This document shows positions 25,501 to 31,991 of a stretch of 64,000 nucleotides of DNA, one piece after another (positions within the stretch are counted from its first letter, which is position 1; the number at the start of each line of letters is the position of its first letter). Below the pieces are notes generated by a model. That model searched no databases. It worked only from the letters and a program-made list of their open reading frames with translations, and was not told the origin of the DNA. Made by a program: the position numbers and the translations under genes. The DNA comes from Flavobacteriales bacterium (GTDB lineage: Bacteria; Bacteroidota; Bacteroidia; Flavobacteriales_F; PHOS-HE28): assembly GCA_016788295.1 (NCBI GenBank), contig JAEUSY010000038.1, positions 1 through 64,000 on the forward strand, written 5' to 3'.

Positions 25501-26195
25501 GCACGCATGCTCATGCATGCACGCCAGAGCGCTGCCAGTCCAAGAAAAGCGGCCAACAGCACCAGACAGAGCCGGACCCAGATCCACGTACCGAGCTCCT
25601 GCGCACCGTCCATCCAATTCACGGTGAACATCGGTGTGCTTTGGCCATCATGTACCGCGATCCCGCTCGGGTCATCATCCACCACCTGCAGGCCCGGTGC
25701 TGCTTGAAGCGAAGGATGGAAGCCGCGAACAAGGAAGCGGTTCTCGATGGGCGGAACGTACCACACTTGCCGCACGCCATGAACAGCGAGTTCGCCCACT
25801 GTCACAGAAGCATGAAGCCAACTACCATCTCTTAAAGGAAGCAGTCCGACCGTATCACTGGAGAGCGTCGCGAGATCCGCTGGCATATGGCCCGACCAGC
25901 CCACCAGACTGTCCTGAAATGCCACGACGAACAAAGTGCCCGTTCGCGCATCCTCCTGCTCCAAGGCCGCAACGCGCGACGCCATCCAGGCATCGGTCCC
26001 CAGCTCCGCACAGCGGCGTGCTTCATTGGCCGTGGACTTCTGCAGATCGGCCCGTGCGAGCAGCAGCGCCTTCTCCAACCGGTGCGCTTCGTGCTTGAGC
26101 GTAGCGTCCCCATCCGGCTGATCCACTAACAGGGAGAGCCCGAACGCGAGCGTTGCCAGCAGCAGATAGAGAAGGGTGCGGCGCATGGTCACCAA
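22557..26195 (-). CDS. Very large multi-pass sensor histidine kinase (NtrY-like)
   Basis: A 1212-residue protein. The N-terminus has a membrane helix and a short extracytoplasmic part, then a block of about eight helices (residues 200-450). An extracytoplasmic region of about 240 residues is followed by two helices near 700-760, a second sensor region (residues 760-920), another helix and a HAMP. The kinase core has the phospho-acceptor in MARQVAHEIKNPLTPMKLGI (about residue 1000), and the ATPase boxes VFNNLLKNAEQS, DNGSGIAAADRERIF and GMGLGLAMVQRIVESAGG. No response regulator is adjacent. The signal sensed is unknown. Confidence 0.88.
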   Translation of the reverse strand: MVTMRRTLLYLLLATLAFGLSLLVDQPDGDATLKHEAHRLEKALLLARADLQKSTANEARRCAELGTDAWMASRVAALEQEDARTGTLFVVAFQDSLVGWSGHMPADLATLSSDTVGLLPLRDGSWLHASVTVGELAVHGVRQVWYVPPIENRFLVRGFHPSLQAAPGLQVVDDDPSGIAVHDGQSTPMFTVNWMDGAQELGTWIWVRLCLVLLAAFLGLAALWRACMSMRANGGSVPALLSFIVGAVVLRAFMLWYMPVGPFSRIPLFDPAVYATSVVFPSLGDLVLNALFLFIMALFLMRSVRDSAAPGGAMRVLYWAVVLLHAAWITQLIIGLVADSSVELDLYHVQGLGVHGLVAVAGMALMFGGWAVVVYALLGPIARANGLLRSWALGMVILAASIAVHHLLGVRDTIVFLWPVIPMLVLMRVALDRPRFLHVVLGLAVLAGTTAHLLTRHTYQREQRERQALAERLASREDPVVEYMFRETAPLIRKDTALYGLLTGNRSCSSGDLDRLVRQPYFGGYWERYDVRLFAFDTTGQVLCSTDPDPPSSMLSDTSAFGIGPGVADMPDLIMEERPGQTTYYHARVAVMPVDSLSPGQLIVELHLRPVSQGAGFPELLLSGDDPLARRSERYTKARYERGKLVEQQGPVFHPLHWQRSMPGDGFLWYQEGRSEFLARGDAQGTLLVLGLPMPGPLDKATSFSYLFAFFGVLLSLAYFMHHLLRREQVWVPGIGTKVRLALVFFGTTGLVFFGIGTQRLLSRQYNLRFEADILERMRSVHADLQQRLDGEGELTDRHALYLDRLLARAGNVFRTDITLYNTHGELLATSRPQVFNNGLLGRRMDPLAYVELVRKGTSAFVHQEHIGNASFRTAYMPLRDRRGLVMAYLALPSFADQVQQEEERSSVLVAVVNLFVLMFALSVLVAVFISNWTTRPLDLLRNALGRVALQGANEPIRYKGDDEVGRLVEVYNSKVAELRESAEKLARSERESAWREMARQVAHEIKNPLTPMKLGIQHFQRTWRPDAPDAAERLERFSRAMVEQIDALSNIAGEFSNFAQMPRAQEQDLDLAEVAEGAMALIGAAEKHFTLERIAAGALPIRADREQLLRVFNNLLKNAEQSIPEGRTPKITVVLKQTAEQAIAEVHDNGSGIAAADRERIFRPNFTTKSSGMGLGLAMVQRIVESAGGRVWFETREGEGTTFFVALPLRK

Positions 26196-26243
26196 TGCCT
26201 CAAGGCTCGCGCCAAAGTACGGGTCCCGTGGGTGTGGGTGCGC

Positions 26244-26954
26244 TCAATGGCCGCTCACCAGCTCCACATCGAACAGGTCCGCGAGCTCCAGCTTCAGCCT
26301 GTTCTTCACCTCTTCGATGTCCACCAGCCCACCAAGCTCCTTGGCCATACAGGTCACCCCCTTGTCGGCAATTCCGCAGGGAATGATGTTCTCGAAGTAG
26401 CTCAGGTCGGTGTTCACATTGAAAGCGAATCCGTGCATGGTTACCCAGCGGCTGGCGCGGATACCGAAGGCGCAGATCTTGCGCGCTTTGAAGGGGTCGG
26501 TCCAGTCGAGCCATACGCCGGTGAGGCCCTCGATACGCCCGGCCTTGATGCCGTATGCTTCCAGCGTACCGATCACCGCTTCCTCCAGCGTGCGCAGGAA
26601 ACGATGGATGTCCGTGAAGTGATGATCGAGGTCGAAGATGGGATAGCCCACGATCTGCCCCGGCCCGTGGTAGGTGATGTCGCCGCCGCGATCGATGGGG
26701 AAGAACTGCACGCCCTTCTCGCGCATCTCCGCCTCGTTCAGCAACAGATGGCTCTGCTTACCGCTCTTGCCGAGGGTGTACACGTGCGGGTGCTCGCAGA
26801 AGAGCAGGTGGTCCTCAGTGGGCACCTGCTCACTTTCGGGCAGGTTACGGTTGGCGATCTTCCGGTCGATGGTGGCCTGGAAGAGGCGCGTCTGCAGGTC
26901 CCACGCGGTGGCGTAATCGATGAGGCCGAGGTCGCGGTAGTTGATCTGACGCAT
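26244..26954 (-). CDS. lipB: Octanoyl-[ACP]:protein N-octanoyltransferase
   Basis: LipB moves octanoate from acyl carrier protein to lipoyl domains, the first step of endogenous lipoate synthesis. The 236-residue protein shows FCEHPHVYTLGKSGKQSHLL, the family signature RGGDITYHGPGQIVGYPIFD, the catalytic Lys in KARKICAFGIRASRW and the catalytic Cys in ENIIPCGIADKGVTCM. The start ATG (26954) gives MRQINYRDLG; the longer reading frame would run through the inverted repeat beside the GxxExxY gene and is not favoured. Confidence 0.94.
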   Translation of the reverse strand: MRQINYRDLGLIDYATAWDLQTRLFQATIDRKIANRNLPESEQVPTEDHLLFCEHPHVYTLGKSGKQSHLLLNEAEMREKGVQFFPIDRGGDITYHGPGQIVGYPIFDLDHHFTDIHRFLRTLEEAVIGTLEAYGIKAGRIEGLTGVWLDWTDPFKARKICAFGIRASRWVTMHGFAFNVNTDLSYFENIIPCGIADKGVTCMAKELGGLVDIEEVKNRLKLELADLFDVELVSGH

Positions 26955-26957
26955 GTT

Positions 26958-26994
26958 CACCGCAGAGGCGCGAAGGCGCAAAGTTCGCAGAGTG
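26958..26994 (+). repeat. Inverted repeat, left copy, flanking the GxxExxY gene
   Basis: Begins CACCGCAGAGGCGC and continues with a CGCAAAG block and CGCAGAG. It matches the reverse complement of 27395-27430: 14 identical bases at the outer end, then the shared CGCAAAG. Confidence 0.65.
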
Positions 26995-27009
26995 CTTCGA
27001 TAGACGAGT

Positions 27010-27393
27010 TCATTCGACCAATCCATTAACGACCCGGCGCAGGCCTTTTTTGAGAAGTGCTTCATTGAAGTTGATAAGCAGGCCCAACTGGCATCCCGTC
27101 AACTTCAAATAGGTCAGCAGTTGGGCGATATGACTATCATGCAAGGCCTCAACGGCCTTTACTTCAACGATGACCATGCCCTCGACGATAATATCCAGCC
27201 GCAGCGAGGCACCGAGATCCTTGCCGCGGAATGCGATCGGCACTGGAACCTGCTGCTCGACCCGCAATCCTATGTCCCTAAGCACCTGAACCAAGCACAA
27301 TTCATAGACGCCCTCCAGCAGGCCAGGGCCCAGTTCGCGATGGACCTCGATAGAAGCCTGAATGACCTGCGAACTGATCTCGTTATGCGTCAT
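27010..27393 (-). CDS. GxxExxY protein
   Basis: A 127-residue protein of the GxxExxY family, often found in multiple copies in Bacteroidota. The namesake motif is GLLEGVY at residues 25-31. Other family marks are ISSQVIQASIEVHRELGPG, VEQQVPVPIAFRG, LRLDIIVEGMVIVEVKAVE and LLTYLKLTGCQLGLLINFN. The LDIIVE...VEVKAVE pattern resembles the D-ExK core of PD-(D/E)xK nucleases, so DNA cleavage has been suspected, but this is inference. The gene is tightly bracketed by inverted repeats and separates lipB from the isomerase gene. Confidence 0.88.
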   Translation of the reverse strand: MTHNEISSQVIQASIEVHRELGPGLLEGVYELCLVQVLRDIGLRVEQQVPVPIAFRGKDLGASLRLDIIVEGMVIVEVKAVEALHDSHIAQLLTYLKLTGCQLGLLINFNEALLKKGLRRVVNGLVE

Positions 27394-27394
27394 T

Positions 27395-27430
27395 GCCTCG
27401 CGCCCTTTGCGTCCCGGCGCCTCTGCGGTG
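27395..27430 (-). repeat. Inverted repeat, right copy, flanking the GxxExxY gene
   Basis: On the minus strand it reads CACCGCAGAGGCGC then CGGGACGCAAAGGGCGC. It begins two bases before the GxxExxY start codon and lies just downstream of the isomerase stop (27438). It pairs with 26958-26994. Confidence 0.65.
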
Positions 27431-27437
27431 AGCACCC

Positions 27438-28424
27438 TCACTTCACCTCCGCCAACTTCCCCTTCAGCATATTGATCACCGCTATCTCGGTGGGGTCCAC
27501 GCCTTTCTTCTCGGCCCAGTAGTAACTCACCCAGTCGCCGAGGTTGATCAGGAACAATTGGCGCGCGAAGGCGGTGTCGCCCTGGCTCCAAACGTCGTGA
27601 ACGTGGGGCGTGTACTTCTTGAAGACCTCCTTGTTGATCTCCATGCGGATCTGGCTGCGCTCGTGGTCCTCCTTGTGGCGGAAGATCACCACGGCGACGT
27701 CGTCCTTGCCACCGGCCCAGCCCACGAGTTCGTTGTGGTTCATTTCCGGGATGGCGTGGTGCCAGCACAGCTCCTTGCTGTTCTCGTTCACTTGCTGGCG
27801 GAAGCGGATGCTCACGGCCTCGGTGCTCGCCTCGCTGTAGATCACCAGGCGCTTGCCAACTAGCTTTTCCGTCAGCTCCATGGCGGCCTTCTTGATGTCC
27901 TCCTTATCGTGCTCCAGCATGTTGGCGGCGGTCTTGATGGCCCCCTCGAAGCCATCGCCTATGATGCCGAAGTGGTGCAACACGAAGAACTGCTGCACAA
28001 GCGAATAGGCCAGCATGGTGCGGGGCGGGTTGCCACCGGGGATCACAATGTGGTCCAGGCCCTTCGCCTTGGCCATTTCCAGCATGGTGCCACCGCTGGT
28101 GATCACCACTACGCGCGCCCCCTTGTTCAGGGCCTGCTCCATGGCGGCAAGGGTCTCCTCGGTGTTGCCGCTGTAGCTGCAGGCGATCACCAGGCTCTTG
28201 TGGTTCACATAGCCCGGCAGATAGTAGTTGTTGTACACCTCGATGGGGCACTTGGCCTCTTTGTGCACCAGTTGTGCCGCGATGCGCCCACCTATGCCGC
28301 TGCCACCCAGACCGGTGACCACCACGTTGCCGTATGGCCCGCCGGGGGCTTTCAACGTGGCCTTGCGGCCGATCTCCAGGGCTTCCTTCAGTTGTTTCGG
28401 AAAGGCGTCGATGAGGTTGTACAT
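27438..28424 (-). CDS. Bifunctional phosphoglucose/phosphomannose isomerase
   Basis: A 328-residue SIS-domain isomerase. It has VVVTGLGGSGIGGRIAAQLV and VIACSYSGNTEETLAAMEQ (phosphate-binding SIS loops), a conserved NENSKELCWHHAIPEMNHNE region, and the C-terminal VSYYWAEKKGVDPTEIAVIN. It is predicted to interconvert glucose-6-P or mannose-6-P with fructose-6-P in glycolysis and sugar-nucleotide supply. ATG at 28424 (MYNLIDAFPKQL). It is divergent from lysS across a 97-bp region with candidate promoters for both. Confidence 0.88.
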   Translation of the reverse strand: MYNLIDAFPKQLKEALEIGRKATLKAPGGPYGNVVVTGLGGSGIGGRIAAQLVHKEAKCPIEVYNNYYLPGYVNHKSLVIACSYSGNTEETLAAMEQALNKGARVVVITSGGTMLEMAKAKGLDHIVIPGGNPPRTMLAYSLVQQFFVLHHFGIIGDGFEGAIKTAANMLEHDKEDIKKAAMELTEKLVGKRLVIYSEASTEAVSIRFRQQVNENSKELCWHHAIPEMNHNELVGWAGGKDDVAVVIFRHKEDHERSQIRMEINKEVFKKYTPHVHDVWSQGDTAFARQLFLINLGDWVSYYWAEKKGVDPTEIAVINMLKGKLAEVK

Positions 28425-28445
28425 GGGGTTCGGTTGCTGACGGTG

Positions 28446-28453
28446 CGAAAATA
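28446..28453 (-). promoter_or_regulatory. Promoter -7-like box TATTTTCG for the isomerase gene
   Basis: On the minus strand TATTTTCG resembles TAnnTTTG with one change, 21 nt before the ATG at 28424. It is back to back with a similar box for lysS. Confidence 0.4.
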
Positions 28454-28491
28454 GACCGCTCCTACGCTCATAGCGCTTCAGGGGTTGCGGG

Positions 28492-28499
28492 TATCTTCG
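28492..28499 (+). promoter_or_regulatory. Promoter -7-like box TATCTTCG for lysS
   Basis: TATCTTCG lies 22 nt before the lysS ATG at 28522. The same box precedes the M28 peptidase gene at 33935. No well-spaced TTG was found upstream. Confidence 0.4.
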
Positions 28500-28521
28500 C
28501 GGTCCATTTTCAGAGGTCCTC

Positions 28522-30057
28522 ATGTCGCACACCCTTTCCGACCAGGAGCTGGTACGCCGCGAAGCGCTCCAGAAGCTCCGTTCCCTTGGTATTGACCCCT
28601 TTCCTGCGGCAGAGTTCAAGGTGACCCACCATGCCGTGCAGCTCCGGAGCGAGTTCCAGGATGTGGGCCATGCCGTGGAAGGCCAACAGCCCGAGGCCAA
28701 CGTGGTGCTCGCGGGCCGCATCATGAGCGTGCGCGTCATGGGCAAGGCCAGTTTCGCCGTGCTGCGCGATGCCACCGGCGACCAGCAGATCTACGTGAAC
28801 CGCGATGAGATCGCCCCGGGCGAGGACAAGACGCTGTACAACGAGGTGTTCAAGAAGCTGCTCCACATGGGCGACTTCATCGGCGTGAAGGGCTTCATGT
28901 TCCGCACCCAGACCGGTGAACTGACCCTGCACGTGAAGGAGCTTACCGTGCTGGGCAAGAGCCTGCGCCCGTTGCCCGTGGTGAAGACCGACGACCAGGG
29001 CAACGTGCACGACGCCTTCACCGATCCCGAGCAGCGCTATCGCATGCGCTACGTGGACCTGATCGTGAATCCGGGTGTGAAGGAGACCTTCCTGAAGCGG
29101 ACGCGCATCTTCAATGCGATGCGGGAGGCCTTCCAGCAAGCGGGCTACCTCGAGGTGGACACGCCTGTGATGCAACCGATACCCGGCGGTGCCGCTGCAC
29201 GTCCGTTCATCACCCACCACAACGCGCTCGATACGCCGTTCTACCTGCGCATCGCCAACGAGCTCTACCTGAAGCGGCTCGTCGTGGGCGGCTTCGAGGG
29301 CGTGTTCGAGTTCAGCCGCAACTTCCGCAATGAGGGCATGGACCGGACACACAACCCGGAGTTCACCATTATGGAGCTCTACGTGGCCTACAAGGATTAC
29401 CGCTGGATGATGGACTTCATCGAGGGCGTTTTCCGCAAGGTGGCCACCGCAGCGAACGGCACCGCCGTAGCGCAGTTCCAAGGCAAGGCGATCGACTTCG
29501 GCCAGCCCTTCAAGCGCATTACCATGTGTGGCGCCATTGAAGAGAAGATAGGCCTCAACGTGCTGGACATGGCCGAGGACGATGTCCGCGCCCTGTGCCT
29601 GAAACATGGCATTGATGTGGCCCCCAGCATGGGTAAGGGCAAGCTGATCGACGAGCTGTTCAGTGAGCTGGTGCAGCCCGGATTGATCCAGCCCACCTTC
29701 GTGATGGACTTCCCGCTGGAGATGAGCCCGCTCTGCAAGAAGCACCGCGATGATGAGCGCCTCACCGAACGCTTCGAGCTTTACGCGGCCGGCTTTGAGG
29801 TGGGCAATGCCTACAGCGAGTTGAACGACCCTATCGACCAGCGCGAGCGCTTCGAGGAGCAACTGAAGCTGATGGAACGCGGTGACGACGAGGCCATGTT
29901 CATCGACCAGGACTTCCTGCGCGCCCTGGAGTTCGGCATGCCGCCCACCAGCGGCATCGGCATCGGCATGGACCGCCTGGTGATGCTGCTCACGGACAAC
30001 CCGGCCATCCAGGAGGTACTGCTGTTCCCGCAGATGCGGCCCGAGAAATTTGATTGA
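28522..30057 (+). CDS. lysS: Lysyl-tRNA synthetase (class II)
   Basis: A 511-residue enzyme that charges tRNA(Lys). An N-terminal OB-fold anticodon-binding domain (VVLAGRIMSVRVMGKASFAV) is followed by the class II core. Motif 1 is in AGYLEVDTPVMQPIPGGAAA, motif 2 is FRNEGMDRTHNPEFTIME and motif 3 is GIGIGMDRLVMLLTDNPAIQ. Length and motifs are typical, and the protein ends normally at FPQMRPEKFD. Confidence 0.97.
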   Translation: MSHTLSDQELVRREALQKLRSLGIDPFPAAEFKVTHHAVQLRSEFQDVGHAVEGQQPEANVVLAGRIMSVRVMGKASFAVLRDATGDQQIYVNRDEIAPGEDKTLYNEVFKKLLHMGDFIGVKGFMFRTQTGELTLHVKELTVLGKSLRPLPVVKTDDQGNVHDAFTDPEQRYRMRYVDLIVNPGVKETFLKRTRIFNAMREAFQQAGYLEVDTPVMQPIPGGAAARPFITHHNALDTPFYLRIANELYLKRLVVGGFEGVFEFSRNFRNEGMDRTHNPEFTIMELYVAYKDYRWMMDFIEGVFRKVATAANGTAVAQFQGKAIDFGQPFKRITMCGAIEEKIGLNVLDMAEDDVRALCLKHGIDVAPSMGKGKLIDELFSELVQPGLIQPTFVMDFPLEMSPLCKKHRDDERLTERFELYAAGFEVGNAYSELNDPIDQRERFEEQLKLMERGDDEAMFIDQDFLRALEFGMPPTSGIGIGMDRLVMLLTDNPAIQEVLLFPQMRPEKFD

Positions 30058-30132
30058 TACCTAGAACAGCGTCGGGGCGCACTGACCTATGGAGTTGCAC
30101 CCGAAGCGTCGACCGACCTCGGGCGCTGGAGC

Positions 30133-30705
30133 ATGACGAAGGCGACCGGGTCGACCTACGTGAGTGACGACGTTCCTGAAATGGCAACCATCGAACATCC
30201 ACTGCTGGTCCTTACACCACGACCGTGGAAATGGCTGGGCGTGCTGGCCATTGGCGTCCTGTTGATGGTCGGTGGTTGGTGGATGGCCCATTATGCCGCA
30301 GAGCCGTTCAAACGGACAGTCGGCTGGTTCAGCCTGGTCTTCTTCGGCTTTGTCGCGGTGATGGCGGCGATACAACTTGTTCCAGGGACCTCTCAGGTGG
30401 TGGTCACTTCCAACGGCATCTTTGTAAAGACCTTCCTGCGCAGAGTTCAATACGCATGGAGCGAGGTCGAACGGTTCGGAGTGGCCGAATGGACCCAGCG
30501 GCACGGGCCGTTCCGGCAGCGGCAGCGGTACATCGGCATCTTGTTCATCACGGGTTCGAAGCACCTGATCAGCAACCGGCGCATGCAAGCTTGGACCACG
30601 GCCTTCTGGGGTTATCATGCACTGTTGCCGGACAACTACGGCTACGAACACCAAGAACTAGCTGATCTATTGAACGGCTACCTCAGATCAGCCCGCAAAG
30701 GCTGA
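30133..30705 (+). CDS. Small membrane protein with PH-like domain
   Basis: Up to 190 residues; the internal ATG at 30181 (MATIEHPLLVLTPRPWKW) is a credible start. Two transmembrane helices (LGVLAIGVLLMVGGWWMAHY and FSLVFFGFVAVMAAIQL) precede a bacterial PH-like region (VVVTSNGIFVKTFLRRVQYA, WSEVERFGV, ISNRRMQAWTTAFWGYHALL). The layout resembles that of the 147-residue protein at 20728-21171. The 3' end overlaps the convergent GNAT gene by 28 bp. Its function is unknown. Confidence 0.65.
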   Translation: MTKATGSTYVSDDVPEMATIEHPLLVLTPRPWKWLGVLAIGVLLMVGGWWMAHYAAEPFKRTVGWFSLVFFGFVAVMAAIQLVPGTSQVVVTSNGIFVKTFLRRVQYAWSEVERFGVAEWTQRHGPFRQRQRYIGILFITGSKHLISNRRMQAWTTAFWGYHALLPDNYGYEHQELADLLNGYLRSARKG

Positions 30706-31232
30706 TCGATCCGCACCCGCCACACCATCGCAGGAACACCGCGGTGCACGGTATCCTTCTCGTGCGTCATGCCATTGCGCTTGGCCACGGCCTGGCTCGC
30801 GAAGTTCTGGTGATCGATCAGCGAGATGACCGAAGGCACGCACTGATGCTGGCGCGCGAACTCCTTGCACGCAACAGCGGCTTCGATGGCATAGCCGTGA
30901 CCCCAGGCCGAAGGCACCAAGTGGTACCCGATCTCCAGTTCATCAAGATCATCCACCACTTGCGTCAACAGGCCGATCATGCCCACAGGCCTGCCCGATG
31001 CGCGTTCGATCACGGCGTTCAGTCCTGAGCCGTCATGGGCATGCCGTTCCAAAGCCCGTTCAATGAACGCCTTACATTCGGTCTCGCTCCCTACCGTGAA
31101 CGGCATGAAGCGGATGGCCTCCGCGCTATTGATGTACTCCATCCACCACGACACATCGTTCATGGTGACCGTGCGGAAAAACAGCCGCTCAGTGGAAAGA
31201 CCGTTCAACGAAGGGATCGGCAGCTTCATCAT
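30678..31232 (-). CDS. GNAT-family N-acetyltransferase (RimJ/RimL-like)
   Basis: A 184-residue acetyltransferase starting MMKLPIPSLNGLSTERLFFR. The TERLFFRTVTMND opening, IGYHLVPSAWGHGYAIEAAV (the acetyl-CoA pyrophosphate loop region) and LIDHQNFASQAVAKRNGM are typical of the Acetyltransf_3 group that modifies ribosomal-protein N-termini or small molecules. The substrate is unknown. The open frame continues upstream but without family similarity. Confidence 0.85.
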   Translation of the reverse strand: MMKLPIPSLNGLSTERLFFRTVTMNDVSWWMEYINSAEAIRFMPFTVGSETECKAFIERALERHAHDGSGLNAVIERASGRPVGMIGLLTQVVDDLDELEIGYHLVPSAWGHGYAIEAAVACKEFARQHQCVPSVISLIDHQNFASQAVAKRNGMTHEKDTVHRGVPAMVWRVRIDQPLRADLR

Positions 31233-31284
31233 GTGCGAAGATCCATCGCCTGGCGATACCACGCATGGATGAGGTACTAAACCA

Positions 31285-31983
31285 ATGCACAACTTCGTTC
31301 TACACTGCATGCGTTCGCCAGCGTTCGCCCTCACCGTTCTGTTCGGCCTTTGCCAGCAGCTGCTTTGCGGGCAGTATGGCATTGGGGTCCAGGGAGGATC
31401 TTTCCACACCACACCTGTATGGGCAGCGAAGCAGGCATTGGGTCGTGTGCAAAGCTGGACAACCGGATTACAATTCGTGGAAGGTCGCCGAGGTGGGCCG
31501 GGATTCAGAACTGGGCTCGATGTCGGACAGCGCACATTCGATGTTCAGGCGCAGAGCAATGAGAGCAGCATCATGGAGGAGTTCTCCGTGGTATCCACCA
31601 TGCTTTGGATCTCTTTCGAAATGCGTTGGTCCCTGAGCAGGAAACACCGGATCTTTTTCGAGCTTGGTCCGGTCATCGGCTTCGAGGTCCATGAGAAACG
31701 CTCCGGCATCCGCTATTACGAAGGACACGACTTCTTCGGCATACATTGGCGCAGGAATGAGGTCTCGGCTTCAGAGGTCGAGTCCGGATTCGCCATTCGC
31801 GATGGGCGTTGGCGTCTGGGACTTTCTTCAGAGTGGCCTCTTGCAGGGCGATGGCTTGTTACCGCTGGAGCGCACATTTCACCCGGCGTTGGGAACTGGG
31901 CGCTTGGCCATGGCTACGCCACCTTGGATAGCAGCATCCGAGCTGGGCTTCTCTATCTCTTGCCCGGGAAGGGCCGTCGGTGA
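31285..31983 (+). CDS. Predicted outer-membrane beta-barrel protein
   Basis: A 232-residue protein; the ATG at 31309 (MRSPAFALTVLFGLCQQLLC) may be the true start and provides a signal peptide ending near CGQ. The mature part alternates short beta strands with aromatic residues (GIGVQGGSFHTTP, TMLWISFEMRWSLSRKH, IFFELGPVIGFEVHE, WRLGLSSEWPLAGRWLVTAG), typical of an 8- to 10-stranded barrel. I do not recognise a specific family. It is convergent with the HEAT-cyclophilin gene 8 bp downstream. Confidence 0.6.
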   Translation: MHNFVLHCMRSPAFALTVLFGLCQQLLCGQYGIGVQGGSFHTTPVWAAKQALGRVQSWTTGLQFVEGRRGGPGFRTGLDVGQRTFDVQAQSNESSIMEEFSVVSTMLWISFEMRWSLSRKHRIFFELGPVIGFEVHEKRSGIRYYEGHDFFGIHWRRNEVSASEVESGFAIRDGRWRLGLSSEWPLAGRWLVTAGAHISPGVGNWALGHGYATLDSSIRAGLLYLLPGKGRR

Positions 31984-31991
31984 GCAGGAGA

